A DNA stretch of 64,000 nucleotides from Phallus indusiatus (Eukaryota; Basidiomycota; Agaricomycetes; Phallales; Phallaceae), in the NCBI GenBank assembly GCA_027605045.1, contig JAQFWX010000020.1:620001-684000 (forward strand). Reading direction: 5' to 3'. Positions within the stretch are counted from its first letter, which is position 1. Each line of letters starts with the position of its first letter. This document shows positions 24,600 to 36,393 of the stretch, in pieces. The position numbers and the translations under genes were made by a program. The notes under the pieces were generated by a model that saw only the letters and a list, made by a program, of their open reading frames with translations, was not told the origin of the DNA and did not search any database.

Positions 24600-26199
24600 T
24601 GGTAAAATAAGATTAGTTGTTGGAAATCCTTCTTAACGGAACAGAAATAATGCCGTTGGGAGGGGGATGAAAAAGCAGTGACAAGGCGTCGCCGTCCCCT
24701 TTTCACCTTCCCACAGGCAGGGCCTTGTTATCAGCGGACTCAATTCGTCCCTGACAAAATACGCAGGCCACTTTGGTGCCGTTTCATTGATCCGACAGTC
24801 GAGTGTCGTTTTGCTCTTTCGTAGTCTCAATAGCTGTTTCACTGAAATAGAAACGGACGGTGAAACGGCATCGAAACGGCATGCTCCGACGTCCCCTAAT
24901 TCTACAATAGCATGGCTGACAAGCAGCTCTTAGATCATATCCAACCGCATTGATAGCTTTATCTTCGTCCAACCACATTTCACATGCACAAGCCGGTCCC
25001 GCCTGTCTAGGCTTATCATCTGTTGTCCTCTCTTACTTAACCAATCGCAACCATATGTGTAATACTATATCGCCCCAGGTTTGAGTTCAGTATCAACTCT
25101 GCCGCGGGAGTCTGGATCCAGGGCCATATGAACTTGGCTACTTGCTTTGCCACCAAAAAACCATTCCACATCTAATATCTCATTCCCACAGATGCAATTG
25201 TCACATCGTGAATTCAATTGGACCCCAATGTATCAATTTATGCAGAAACAACTTGGTATTCCAACTGTAAGGTCGTAACTACTAGCATTTTTGAATAAAT
25301 TTTTTGAAATAACCACGATAAGAAACACCTACTTCTCTTGGAATTTGTAGGGTAGGTGTAAGTAGGCCTAGGATTATGAATTGGCATCCCCCCCATGTAG
25401 GGCAAATATACACGAGATGCGTGAGCGCCCCGCCCATTGGGCGTCAAACGGACCCATCTCAGGCGCCACTTGACCTCAGCCCCGTGATGACGGTCTCAAT
25501 TCATACCGTGAATTTAGTCTTGCTCTCCTTTTAACCTTTTGGGTTGTACTATCGTAAAATCACTGAGATGAGATGGATGTGTTAGCGTCTAGAATCAAGT
25601 CTTTTTGCAAATTGCGCTGGTACTTACATTAATCAAGCCCGTCTGATAGTCTTATTGTTCTGTTTGTAGGTTTCAGTGCTTCTTGAACGTTCTCCGATGA
25701 TGTGGATCTTTGTCTTCAGCACAGCCTTCATAAATATGAAATTGTGTCTCGCATGATCATTGATATTGACAAAAAAACAATAGTTTATCCGTGCGCGGCG
25801 CCACGCTCGGGCTGATTTTACCCAATCAAGTCCTCTTGCTCGATAAAGGGTGGCTTAACATTCAAAATGATGGATCATAATTCAAGCTCCATCCATCCTC
25901 AAATAAAGGCACAATACGCGTCGCCGGCACTATTCAAGACCCGTTTTAGTTAGCATTTGGCTCTAAGCAAATTGAGGATCTTGTTGCATCATGATACCCT
26001 CATGGCGACAATCAGCGCAAAACTCTCGCATCAGCACCCAAAACATGGATTTCCGGAGAAGCTGTCGAGAAAATAACCCCTGGGAAATCCTCACGGTGTT
26101 AATATCAAGAACCAATATTAGTACTTTTTCCTATTGTTTCTTTCTCCCAAAAAAAAAACCCTTTCTGACTGTAACCCCAACCAACAAGCGAACATTGAC
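24600..26199. other. Spacer between divergent MDR paralogs
   Basis: Holds the F-box relic described separately at 24910-25250. Near 24865-24885 the short repeat GAAACGGCATC/GAAACGGCATG occurs twice. The remainder shows nothing recognisable beyond the presumed promoters of the two genes. Confidence 0.45.
24910..25250 (+). pseudogene. F-box gene relic (internal fragment)
   Basis: Base-by-base this stretch follows the middle of F-box copy 2 (about 16360-16690). CAGCTCTTAGATCATATCC corresponds to CAACTATTAGATCACATCC, and CAATCGCAACCATATG to CAATCACAACCATATG. Further matches are TATATCGCCCCA and GTGAATTCAATTGGACCC. Several indels and stops destroy the frame, and neither F-box nor C-terminus is left. 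It is a decayed duplicate of a gene about 8.5 kb away, in the same orientation, now between the two MDR genes. Confidence 0.8.
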
Positions 26200-27791
26200 A
26201 TGTCCGAAATAACTAATCCGCGGCTCATTTACAAGTCGATACCAAAAGGGTACCCCGTTCCCGGCGAAGACCTCATTTACGACACCTCCGAGACGATTGA
26301 TTTGGAAAAAGTGTCATTGAATGGAGGATTCTTAACCAAAACACTTGTTGTTTCTCCTCAACCGTGGCTGAGAGAACGATTACGGTGAGTGTCCGACCCA
26401 GCCTACAACGCCACCTACTCGCAGGACCACTTTTATTCAAAGTTCTTTCTATCAGAGATCCGCAAAGGATCAGCTATTCTACGCCGATGCGTATCGGTTA
26501 TACGTATGTCACTCACTACGACCCTATTCATTGCAACTTGAAAAGATGGGCGCTCACAATTGGCTAGCTTTGTCGGATTCGGTCTCGTCAAAGTCATACG
26601 CTCAGAAGACCCAAATTATGCAGTCGGCCAATACGTCGTCGGAATGATTCGTCAGTTCACCAACCCACAACATTCAAGTACTCTTCTCATTCTTTCTTCC
26701 TTATGTAACAGCTTGGCAAGCATATACCGTTCAACCTTGGGACGGAAAACAGACGTCCGATCCTGAACGGTTACCCGCGTTCACCGTTGACGTCGACGCT
26801 CTATCAATGGTTAAGGTTGCGAAGCACCCTACTATCCCTTGGAGCACGTTCATGGGCGCATTGGGAGGGTCTGGTCAGACGGCTTATATGGGTCTCAAAG
26901 AGCATGCAGACATGAAAGAGGTGTGATTTTATATTTTATCTTCGTTGTTCGGTTCTGATGTTTGATTGTGATAAGGGCGAGACGATGTTTGTCTCCACCG
27001 CTGCGGGATCTGTGGGAATGTAAGCATTCCTTTTCCTCTCTTGGATAACCTCGTTTTCGAATTATGTTCAGGATGGTAGTTCAGCTCGCTAAACTAGCAG
27101 GTTTAAAAGTCATCGCCACAGCTGGCAGTGACGAAAAAGTCGAATACGTCAAGAACGAATTAGGAGCGGATGTTGTTTTCAATTACAACACAACATCAGC
27201 CGATGAGGTGCTAAGAGAACATGGACCTATTGATATTTATTGGGATAATGGTATGTCCATCAATGTGGAATTAGCTGGCTAATCTACATGCTAAAGGCAA
27301 ATTTTCATCTCCATTTAGTTGGTGGAACCACTTTGGAAGCCGCGATTGAGAACTGCAATCTTCATGCTAGAATAATCGTAAAACTTTTCCTTGTCTCGTA
27401 TATTATCCTTCCTGACTTCGATATACTAGGCGTGTGGATACATGTCAGAATACAACGACCAAGAACGTTATGGCGTTAAAGTGAGTATTTCATCCCTCTT
27501 CTACACGATACCGCCTCCGGTTTACTAATGTACATACTCTCAAAGTCTTTAAGCTGGATCTTTAAAAGACGTATACATATACACGGCATAGTGACGCAAG
27601 ATTTCAGAGCCAAATGGGCGAAAAGCTTCTTTGACGAAGTTCCCCCGCTTATTGCTTCCGGAAAAATCAAGATCAAGGAAGAAATAGTTCACGGACTGGA
27701 GAATGCCGCGACTGCCTGGGTTGATATGTTGAAGGGGAAGAATATTGGGAAAAGCGTTGTCATTGTAGCTGAGGACTCGGATGATGATTGA
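26200..27791 (+). CDS. MDR-family NADP-dependent oxidoreductase, copy B
   Basis: Paralog of the minus-strand copy A, divergently placed. It starts MSEITNPRLIYKSIPKGYPV at 26200. Joined exons give ERLR|DPQRISYSTPMRIGY, then LASFVGFGLVKVIRSEDPNY, and then WSTFMGALGGSGQTAYMGL. The dinucleotide-binding segment reads STAAGSVG followed by MVVQLAKLAGLKVIATAGS. Later parts are GPIDIYWDN, SGYMSEYNDQERYGVK and the C-terminus SKSLSWIFKRRIHIHG ... KSVVIVAEDSDDD. No stop or frameshift once introns are removed. Predicted cytosolic NADPH-dependent enone/aldehyde reductase of the LTB4DH type; substrate unknown. Only ~115 bp separate its 3' end from the convergent F-box gene. Confidence 0.85.
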
Positions 27792-27905
27792 TTGATTGAT
27801 TGTCCCTGCGTATTTATTTCGTCATTAAAAAAATAAAATTATTGAATGTAACATACACGACAATGTATAAATTTTGCACGTAGGAATAAATATAACACTT
27901 TGCGA

Positions 27906-29740
27906 TTATGGTTGCAAGACATTAAATACCGGTTCCTCAGGCAAATTAACTACAATCCCCCGATTTCGCAACTCTAAAATAACCCTATACTCGACTTCAC
28001 CATAACACTCCCTTAATTCTAGTACTTGTATCCTCATCATAGACACAATATTTATGAAATCATCTGACATTTCCACCCGAACCTTTTTCAATACAAGTGT
28101 CTTCAGATAAACACCCGACGACGGAAGAGAACGCAATGCATTAACGCAATCGCGTACGGGATGATGATAATCAGACAACTCAAGAGTTTCGAGATGCGGA
28201 AACACCTTAGCAAGATCAATATCCCACCAGGTTAACAGTTCCCAAGCGGACGACACCAATTCGAGATGCGTTATTTCTGGCATAGACTCCATCAGTTCGT
28301 AAAACGGTCCGTGATCGAATGAACGACCTGGTGGACCCGAACCCGAGATGTAAAAAGGAAATAGGTGTTTAGGTGGCGGATAGTGATACTGACGTCGAAA
28401 TCCGCTTGAATTTATCATGTGTCGCTGACCACCTGAAGAACGGGCCCCAGGTCCCGAGTAGATGATGAAATTGCCACTCTCTCTGAAAAGGTTGATGAAT
28501 AAGAATTTATGTCTTTTGAAATGGGAGAACGTCTCGGTCGGCACTAAATCGAAAATGTTGAAGGAGGGCGTGGTAGTGGGTGATTGGTCATATCTCAGAT
28601 CAAAACAGGATAACGATCCCGTCGTTCTGATGTGACGTGCCAGACATTGCATATAATCTTGCGAACGACCTAGCGAAGCTAGCTCGAGTTTACAAAGATC
28701 GGGAAAGTCTAGGTAATTAGTCTCGGGAATGGTAGGCTGACTGAATGTGGCGAGATCTTTGGAAAGCATGTCGTAATCCTCTCCTACACGGTCGACCGAG
28801 AGCGCAACCGCCAATTCGACCAAAAGAGGACAACGAGATAGAAAGGTGTGAAGTTGAGAAAACAGGGGTGTTTGTTTTGGCGAATGGATTCGAAAATGTG
28901 TCAATTTATTGTGCGGCGGCTCGGACCACGGTAAAGGGACTTCCTGAAGCCTGACTTCTCGAAGGTAAGACACATCTATCGGTAATAGATCTGTCAATGG
29001 AATATTGACATGAGGATGCGTATTGTCGTTTAGAAAATACAATCCAAGATCCAGACTCCGCAGCCGAAGTGGTAGTGATCCAGAACTTTGAAATACGTGT
29101 CGGATCCCCACGAACTCGGAGAACGTGAGATGAAGAGTCATAGAGCACAAGCGCGGCAAAATGTGACTCGCTAGAGACTCAAAGTACAATTTTGACGAGC
29201 GGTAAGCATTCGGGGATTGCAAATTTGAATTTGTGTTGACGGTATGACCGGCATTTGAAGCTGGACGCTCAAAAAGGGGGAGATGATAGCGCGTTGTCCA
29301 CGAAAAGGTGAGTGGTGTATTATCGCCCGACCGATTCATGAACAATGGAATGAGCGGACGAGCACTCATATCCACGAAAGCCCATAAACTAGGCCATTCC
29401 AGTACAGAGTTCCTCCAATGACGACAAACGTGGGAGATGTTCAAAATAGCCGTTCCAGGAAAAGGCGAATTATAGATTGCGAGAACGAAAATGTCGTATA
29501 GTATATCGGGTATGACTTTATTTATGGGGATCTTGGAGTTATGGATGGTATTCAGTTCCGAAAGAATGCCATTGAGGTTTTGACGTGTTTGTTGTATGGT
29601 ATTCAAAGTCAAGTGCTGTGAATTTGTGCTGTAAAACTCAGTTGGAAAGATTGTAGTTTTCAGAGAAACGTTACTTACAGTATCTCATGTCTAAACTCAA
29701 TAAGGCGATCGTTTCCTGCGAAACCGTTGCACAGTTCCAT
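27906..29740 (-). CDS. F-box family protein, copy 4 (divergent member)
   Basis: Exon 29740-29679 codes MELCNGFAGNDRLIEFRHEI. A GTAAGT intron leads to exon 29628-27906 (NSQHLTLNTIQQTRQNL...), 594 residues in all. The two-exon plan and intron phase are as in the paralogs although the first-exon peptide is only distantly similar. F-box: INKVIPDILYDIFVLAIY ... ISHVCRHWRNSVLEWPSLW. C-terminal segments THLELVSSAWELLTWW and FPHLETLELSDY follow the family plan. There is no acidic insert; instead there is a Gly/Pro-rich loop near plus-strand 28330-28460. Intact frame; predicted SCF substrate receptor. Confidence 0.83.
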
Positions 29741-30606
29741 GATTTGTGTATGTTGGTCGATAGAAGAAAAAGGGTACTGGTACTGAGAGAGGCGCGACAA
29801 GATAGTCAGATAGTGGACGCGGATTCCACAGTCAAATTTTCGAACCTTTATAAGATCATAATATGATACGTATGGTTCGATATTAAAACCGCTGTCGTGA
29901 CTGCGGATGTTGTCTGACAGTCGATTATACTGCGACGAGTGGGTATGGCTGTATGGCGGCGTGGTGGCGGCGTCAAAAAACGTATTACGCCAGCTTTTCA
30001 TCGTTTCACAACCCGCGTGGGCGGCACTGCAATCTACCGCTGTTTCCTTGGCAAGAGTTGGGCAAGAACTGCGCCGAAGCTTAGCTGCTCGTGCGTGAAA
30101 GTTACATCGGTGTTCGTAATTCATTGTCATCATCAGGGACGAGACAGTGAGCACTGACGACTGACTCAGTCGTCGGTGGTTACATGTGCCTGTTCGGTGG
30201 GTATATCATAAAACACGTTCATCAACAAGGATCGTGGGCATTTCTGACCACTTTGAATTCTTTTTCAGTGTTACTCCACTTCAAGACGAACTTATTATAA
30301 GTAGATAAAACAATGAGAACACTTAACTTCTACCAAAATCAGAAAGTCGGCATTTCATGTCTCCAATAACCGCAGTGAATTCAACTCCGACAAACACGGC
30401 ATGCCGAATCCTTGCCGGTTGCTGCTTAAACGGTTCGTTGACGTCCGCATGCCAACTGGACGAATTCTTTCAAAAATTTTTCTTTTGCAAGGTTCACTAG
30501 CGGTGCTCGAAAACGTGAATTTTCCTTTTTTTTAAAAAAAAACAAAACGCGTACTGACCTTATTTTTTCTCCCGTGGGTAATCTGACTTATCTCGCGTAC
30601 TGATCT
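29741..30606. other. Spacer upstream of F-box copies 4 and 5
   Basis: The minus-strand side is the promoter of copy 4. From about 30400 the plus strand shows the family upstream block (CTTGCCGGTTGCTGC, later AAAACGCGTACTGACC). Frames on both strands at 29675-30157 mirror each other and are not called. Confidence 0.45.
30547..30552 (+). promoter_or_regulatory. ACGCGT (MluI-box-like) element, F-box family promoter
   Basis: Lies in AAAACGCGTACTGAC. The same context recurs upstream of other copies at 34514-34519, 41827-41832 and 43987-43992. ACGCGT is the core bound by Mbp1/Swi6-type factors. Conservation here reflects shared descent of the promoters, so function is only a suggestion. Confidence 0.4.
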
Positions 30607-32038
30607 CATCCGTCTGTCGTCATTGGAGAACGTCTGCACTCAGATGGTCAACTTTGTGGACATTCATCGACTTGCATTATCCACATCCAATGTTGGATTT
30701 GTTCATGAGTCGGTTCCAAGGTGCTCCTCTCGCGCTGACATGGACAAATTCCCGTTTTAATTTTGACCGTGATCTCGACATGGTTTCACCGACCATGCCA
30801 TATATTTTCTCCCGATTACGTTCCCTAAGTCTTCATCTTTCAACGACCAACCTGGACAACCTCCAGCGTGCTTTTCAAAAGTTTACATCTACACCGTTAC
30901 AAATGCAGTGTTTACAAACTGTACTCAATCCAGTCGACCAAGATTTCATTCATCGTCGGATTATTATTGACGGATTACGCGATTACGTGCCAGTACTTCT
31001 CCTGTCTTCAGGATCTCAAGATACACGAATGGTATTTACCGTAGCTTTCTCTTCCATGTCATAGATTAGCGGATCTCTCACTTTCATATTCTACCAACCC
31101 CCCAGACCTATCTCAACTTCTCGTCTTTCTCTACAATTCTCCGTTTCTCGAACTCGCCATTCTGAATGATGATGCTGATGACGACGACGACGACGAGGAG
31201 TTATCACCCGTATCACCCGTTTCCACAGTAGCAGCAACGCCGTCGACAAGCGGGTCAACGATCAACAGAATAAACTTTTACAACCTCAAAAAATTTATAT
31301 GGATAGCCAAGGTACCAATGGGTATGAATATATCCGAGATTTTTTAACTTGCATTTTCGCTCCAAATATATCTCAGTTTGAAAGGCATTACACTGGCTTC
31401 ATTCCCCCCCAAGTCCAAATTCAAGTTATTATGGCTCTACAGACACATACCAAACTCCGCGTATTAATAATACTACACCATTTAACATCCTCGGCTCGAT
31501 TCCACCGGAAACAGTTTCTTCTTTATTCCCGAGCCTCGGTTATTTGTACATGGTTTTTCAAGATCACGGAAAGTTCACAATCTGTGCAAGACGCGAACCT
31601 TCTTCCCTCGACAACGCGCTACTTGTAACTGGACAAACGCGTGGGTCATTCGACCGTTCCCCATCGATCATCGAATTAATCCGCACCATGCCCAAACTGA
31701 CACATCCCCACTTCTATTCTTCAGCGTGGACCGTGTTCACTTCGATGTCAGCCGAGGAGATGCGCACCCTTTTTCCCTACGTTCATACCCTACAGTTCCG
31801 GTAAGGCAGAATGATAGGACCGCTGACTTGTCCGCTAGCCTACTTGAAACCCAGGACTCTCATGATGGACGTACTTGACTGGGTACCAACATCCGATGAT
31901 GATAATTCTTTCTTGGACGCGGTTTAGAAAATGGAAGTTCAAGATTTAAGATTACTTGAAGATTATTATATGGAATATTGGGATTCAGAACTTATAAATT
32001 CCTTACTTGCAAAGGGTATTCGTATCTGGCTGGAATAA
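30607..32038 (+). pseudogene. F-box gene copy 5, 5'-deleted pseudogene
   Basis: The promoter-like block with ACGCGT runs directly into mid-F-box sequence (ISSVCRHWRTSALRWSTLW), so exon 1, the intron and the first half of the F-box are deleted. Downstream, an 8-base tandem duplication (GATTACGC then GATTACGT) near 30970-30987 and neighbouring indels break the frame. A further shift lies near 31300. A TTG to TAG nonsense change sits at 31925-31927, judged against the paralogs' GTTTTGAAAATGG. The acidic insert survives as GAC/GAG repeats near 31165-31200, and the C-terminal end GIRIWLE before the TAA is still recognisable. Same orientation as the following copies. Confidence 0.88.
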
Positions 32039-32498
32039 AATGAACATATTTCTCTGTTTTAGGTTCGCTCTTCCGGCTGTGATCCTGCTATCTATATTAT
32101 TACAGTACTTTCCCAATATTATCAAAATATGACTGTACGTTATCGCTGCGCTAGTTTTAAAAAGCTTTGTGAGGTGATTCATCACAATGTGTGTGATTAC
32201 GAAAAAGCAAAACAAACTCAAAACTAAACACGAACAAAGTTTGACCATCATCAAAGGCGCCGGCTATTGCCGGTTGCAGACCGACATCTGTCACATCACT
32301 GACTTGACGTATCTGAGGTTTTTTCTTCGTCAGCGGGCGATCTCACTTGCTAATGCCCCCAAAAGTGACAATCTTTGTTCAAAACACGAATTAAAGCGTG
32401 TACTTTCTCTTGAAGTCTTTGAATTATTCCACATACCTTGGGGTTTTCAAACTCAAAGCTACATACTTCCATTTCCTGCTAGCGGCGATTTAGTATTC

Positions 32499-34252
32499 AT
32501 GGAGTTATACAATGACAAACTATTACCTTATCTCATGGGAATTGAAAATATCTTAGAGCAAGTCGAACTTCTGTGCTACCACCTTCTTCCTTATTCATAA
32601 CATACTCCCAGAATGCACGACGAAGAAATGTCCTCGAACACCATCGCACAAACAAGACAAAGACTCGCTTCTATCATGCTACGATTCAAAAATATCCACA
32701 ACTCCAGGCTTGCAATAAACAAAGTGATCCCCGATATTCTCTATAATATTTTCGCATTAGCAGTACAAACCTCGTCTCCTCCCTCATGCCCGGAAACGGC
32801 TATCATCAGAATTTCATCCGTCTGTCGTCATTGGAGAACGTTCGCCTTAGAATGGTCGACTTTATGGATGTCCATCAACTTGTCTTGCTCTCGTCCACTC
32901 TTGGATTTACTCATAAGCCGATCCAGGGATGCTCCTCTTGCAATGACATGGTCCAGCACCCAATTCAACGTTCGCCGCGAATTCGACACTGCATTATCAG
33001 TAATGACATCCATTTCACCCCGATTACGGTTCTTAACTCTTAATATTAACCGGGTAGAACTCCACATCATTCAACAAATGTTTCAAGAACTCGAATCTCC
33101 TGCACCCAAGACGCTCCAACTGGAGTGTTTACACACCATACTATTCAACAATGATCTGAATGGACCGCAAGTATTAACGGATTACGTGCCGATAGACATT
33201 TCCCGTCTTTTGGAGCTCGAATTGAAAACATGGCATCTCCCGTGGCTTTCGCCTATGTATAATAGTAGATTGACAAATCTCTCATTTACATATTCGAACA
33301 ACCTACCAGACATTTCTCAACTCCTCTTTTTTCTCTCCCATTGTCCTCTGTTAAAAGCTCTGAAGTTCTTCATTTTGGATGATTGCGCTAACGACGATTC
33401 AGACGACTCGGATAAAGGGGAGGGAGAAGAGGAAAACTCACTTGTCTCCACAGCAGCAGCGACACGCCGACCATCGATGATGAACTTGTACAACCTCAAA
33501 AACCTGATTCTGAATACCAGAAGTACAAACGGCTATCATTACATTCGAGAGTTTTCCACCTACATTTGCGCACCAAACGTGACTCACTTCCGAAGAAATT
33601 ACATGAGTTACGTCCCCCCGACTCTTTATCCCTACGAGCCCTCCGAAAACTACACGCACCCTCGAAAGATTGCACCGTTTAATATCTTCGAATCAATTCC
33701 GTCGGGAATATTATCTTCTCCTCACTTCGCAAGTCTCGGTTATTTATCCATAAACTTTCGAGGCTACGGAGGTTTTATAATTCGTGCAAAACGCCGACCT
33801 AATTATGATAATAACACTTCTCCCTACTATGCCGACGACCCGCTACACCTCTTCGGAGAAACATTCGGATTATTCGACTGTACACCGATTATCGAGTTAA
33901 TCCGTTTCACCGTACCTAAACTAACACATATTCATTTGCATTCTTCAGCATGGTCCATTTTCACTCCGATGTCAGATGCCGAGATCTGCACCCTTCTTCC
34001 TTGCCTTAATACCTTGGAATTGTCAGGTGTCAAAAGATGGACCCACTGAATTCTCCCTTAGTCTACTTGAAACTCAAAACCCTCATTCTAGACACGCTTA
34101 ATGGGATACTGTCCCATCATGATTTTTTCCTGGATGTGGTTTCGAAAATGGGAGTTGAGGTTTTGATATTACAAAAAGAAAGTTATAGTGAAGCTAGGGA
34201 CTCACTTATAAGCTCTTTGATTACGAATCATGTTCGTGTATGGCTAGAATAA
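32499..34252 (+). pseudogene. F-box gene copy 6, single frameshift near the 3' end
   Basis: Exon 32499-32557 codes MELYNDKLLPYLMGIENIL. A GC-AG intron (GA|GCAAGT ... TCCCAG) leads to the second exon at 32612 (MHDEEMSSNTIAQTRQRL). The F-box (INKVIPDILYNIFALAVQ ... ISSVCRHWRTFALEWSTLW), an acidic insert (about 33385-33440) and the segment HIHLHSSAWSIFTPM are intact. At about 34026 one base is missing relative to the paralogs (TCAGGTGTCAAAAGATGG against TCGGATTGCCGAAAGATGG). This gives a stop at 34049; the remaining 68 codons (PLNSPLVYLKLKTLILD ... VRVWLE) continue in another frame to 34252. The product could be a protein ~75 residues shorter than the paralogs, so it may be young decay or a sequencing error. 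Confidence 0.8.
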
Positions 34253-34513
34253 AACCGATGCAGAGTGTTGCTTTATACTACCAGTAGGGTATCATGCGTC
34301 TTGTAAGCCTTGATCTCCTTTTCTACGCCAGAGCAAAGACAATTGAATCGCGCTTTATTCCGAGCTATTAACTGTTGCCGGTTGCTTGCCGCTCAGCTGA
34401 GTTTCTGTCCCCAACTGTTTCAGCAAACAAACCTCACCCAAGAAAATTTTTCCACAATTTCACTTGTGGTGTTCATAAGAGTAACTGGTCTTGTCTCTAA
34501 AGAACACTTTAAA

Positions 34514-34519
34514 ACGCGT
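34514..34519 (+). promoter_or_regulatory. ACGCGT element, 97 bp before F-box copy 7 start
   Basis: In TTTAAAACGCGTACTTAGC, aligned with the elements at 30547 and 41827. It is followed by the shared CATACTTGGGGTTTTC block about 30 bp downstream. Confidence 0.4.
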
Positions 34520-34610
34520 ACTTAGCTTTCATAATCCCACATACTTGGGGTTTTCTTCAAGCTCGAGGCTACCTCAGTTCCTTTGCTCGACGAATAACGA
34601 TTAACTGTTC

Positions 34611-36393
34611 ATGGAATTATACAATGACGAGCTGTTACCATATATTATGGGACTCAAAAATACCGTAGAGTGAGTCGAGTTATTGAAAACACTTTTTTCA
34701 TCGATAACACATTAGTTTTAGAACGTACGACAAAAACATGACCCCGGACACATTAATCCAAACGCAGCGGGGACTCAACTCTATCGTATTGCGATTGAAC
34801 AGCATCCATAACTCCAGTCTTCCAATAAACAAAGTGGTTCCAGATATCCTTCACGATATTTTCGTATTAGCAGTCCAAACTTCGTCTAGTACACTCGCAT
34901 CGCCGGCAAAGACTGCCGTCAGAATTTCATCTGTCTGTCATCATTGGAGAACATGTGCTTTAGAGTGGTCAACATTATGGTCATTTATCGACATACCCTA
35001 CCCCCGTCGTATGCTGGATCTGTTCATGAACCGGTCTAGGGATGTTCCTCTTACGTCGAGATGGTCAAGCCAACTATTCGACTACGGTCGCCATTTCAAC
35101 ACGGTTTCATCAACCATTCCATACATTTTTTCCCGGTCATCTTCTATAACTCTTCGCCTTTCATTTACCGACCTTTTTCACATTCAACGCATCCTGAAAA
35201 AGTCGAAAACTGCGCCGTTACAACTACAGTGCTTACACAGTATCATGCTCAAAGTCAAAGGCTCCACCGTCTATGATCGCCGCGGACCAATAATACTAAC
35301 AGATCACTTTCCAGTAGACATCTCCTGCCTACTTGAACTCAAGATGCGCGAATTACATCTACCTTGGCTCTCGCTTCCCTCCAATCGATTAACAATTCTC
35401 TCACTCACATATTCAGTTAAATACCCAAATCTATCCCAACTTCTCGTTTTTCTCTCGAATTGTCCCCTCTTGAGAGAGCTAGAGCTCAACATGCTAAATA
35501 GATACGCTGACAACGAAGACGGTGACGATAGCTATGACGATGACGGGGAGGAAGTGGATGAAGAAGAAGAGGAGGAGGCACAAATTTCCACAGTAGCAGC
35601 GACGCGGTCGATGAATGGGTTACCAATCGGCCAAGTAAACCTTTATAACCTCAAAAACCTCATATTAAAAACCGAGGGTACAAAGGGCTCCCACTACATT
35701 CAAGAGCTTTCGGTCTGCATTCGCGCTCCAAATGTGGCCCATCTACGGAGGTATTACAATGACTATGTCCCCCGACTTTCATATTCCCGCGACCTAGGCA
35801 TCCCGTACAACTACCGAGTACCTCAAATTGCCACACCTTTTAACATCTTTGAATCGATTCCGTCTGGGATCCTGTCTTCTCCTCAATTTACAGGCCTCAC
35901 CTATCTATCCATAATTTTCCGAGGTTACGGTGGATTCAAAATCTGTGCAAGATATGAACGTTCTCCCGCGTACACCCCGCTGGATATCTCAGGAGAACTA
36001 TATGAGTCGAAGTTCGACCATTCCCGGATCATCGAGTTAATCCGCATCATGCCGAAACTAACGCATCTCAGTTTATCTTCCCCAGCATGGTCTATTTTCA
36101 CATCTATGTCGAGTATTGAGATTCGCGCCCTATTTCCTCGCCTTCGTACATTAGAGTTGTCAGATTGCCAGATGACGAAACTGCTGAAATCGCCGCTACG
36201 GTACTTGAAACCCAAAACTCTGATTTTGGACACATTTGAAGGGACATCCTCTGATGACGATGCTTTTTTGGACGCGGTTCTGAAGATTGGGGTTAAGGTT
36301 TTGATGGTAGAAAAAGCCGGCTATAGTGAAGCTAGGGATTCCAAGTTAATAAATGTCTTACTTACAAAGCGTATTCGTGTCTGGCTGAAATAA
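34611..36393 (+). CDS. F-box family protein, copy 7 (intact)
   Basis: Exon 34611-34669 codes MELYNDELLPYIMGLKNTV. The intron GTGAGT...TTTTAG leads to exon 34722-36393; 576 residues. N-terminal TYDKNMTPDTLIQTQRGL, then the F-box (INKVVPDILHDIFVLAVQ ... ISSVCHHWRTCALEWSTLW), then leucine-rich segments (LPSNRLTILSLTYS, NLKNLILKT, LTHLSLSSPAWSIF, LRTLELSDCQ). The acidic insert is near 35505-35580. It is most like copy 3 on the minus strand (shared DRRGPIILTD, KMRELHLPWLSLPSNRL and ERSPAYTPLDISGE-type segments). Predicted cytosolic or nuclear SCF receptor binding Skp1 through the F-box; substrate unknown. Confidence 0.88.

Noticed and set aside
29675..30157. Coding frames on both strands upstream of F-box copy 4
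   Set aside because: Mirror each other; only the bases 29679-29740 are supported, as exon 1 of the F-box gene.
32187..32600. 137-codon frame ahead of F-box copy 6
   Set aside because: It is promoter sequence read in frame with the true 59-nt first exon and its intron; only 32499-32557 is supported by paralogs.
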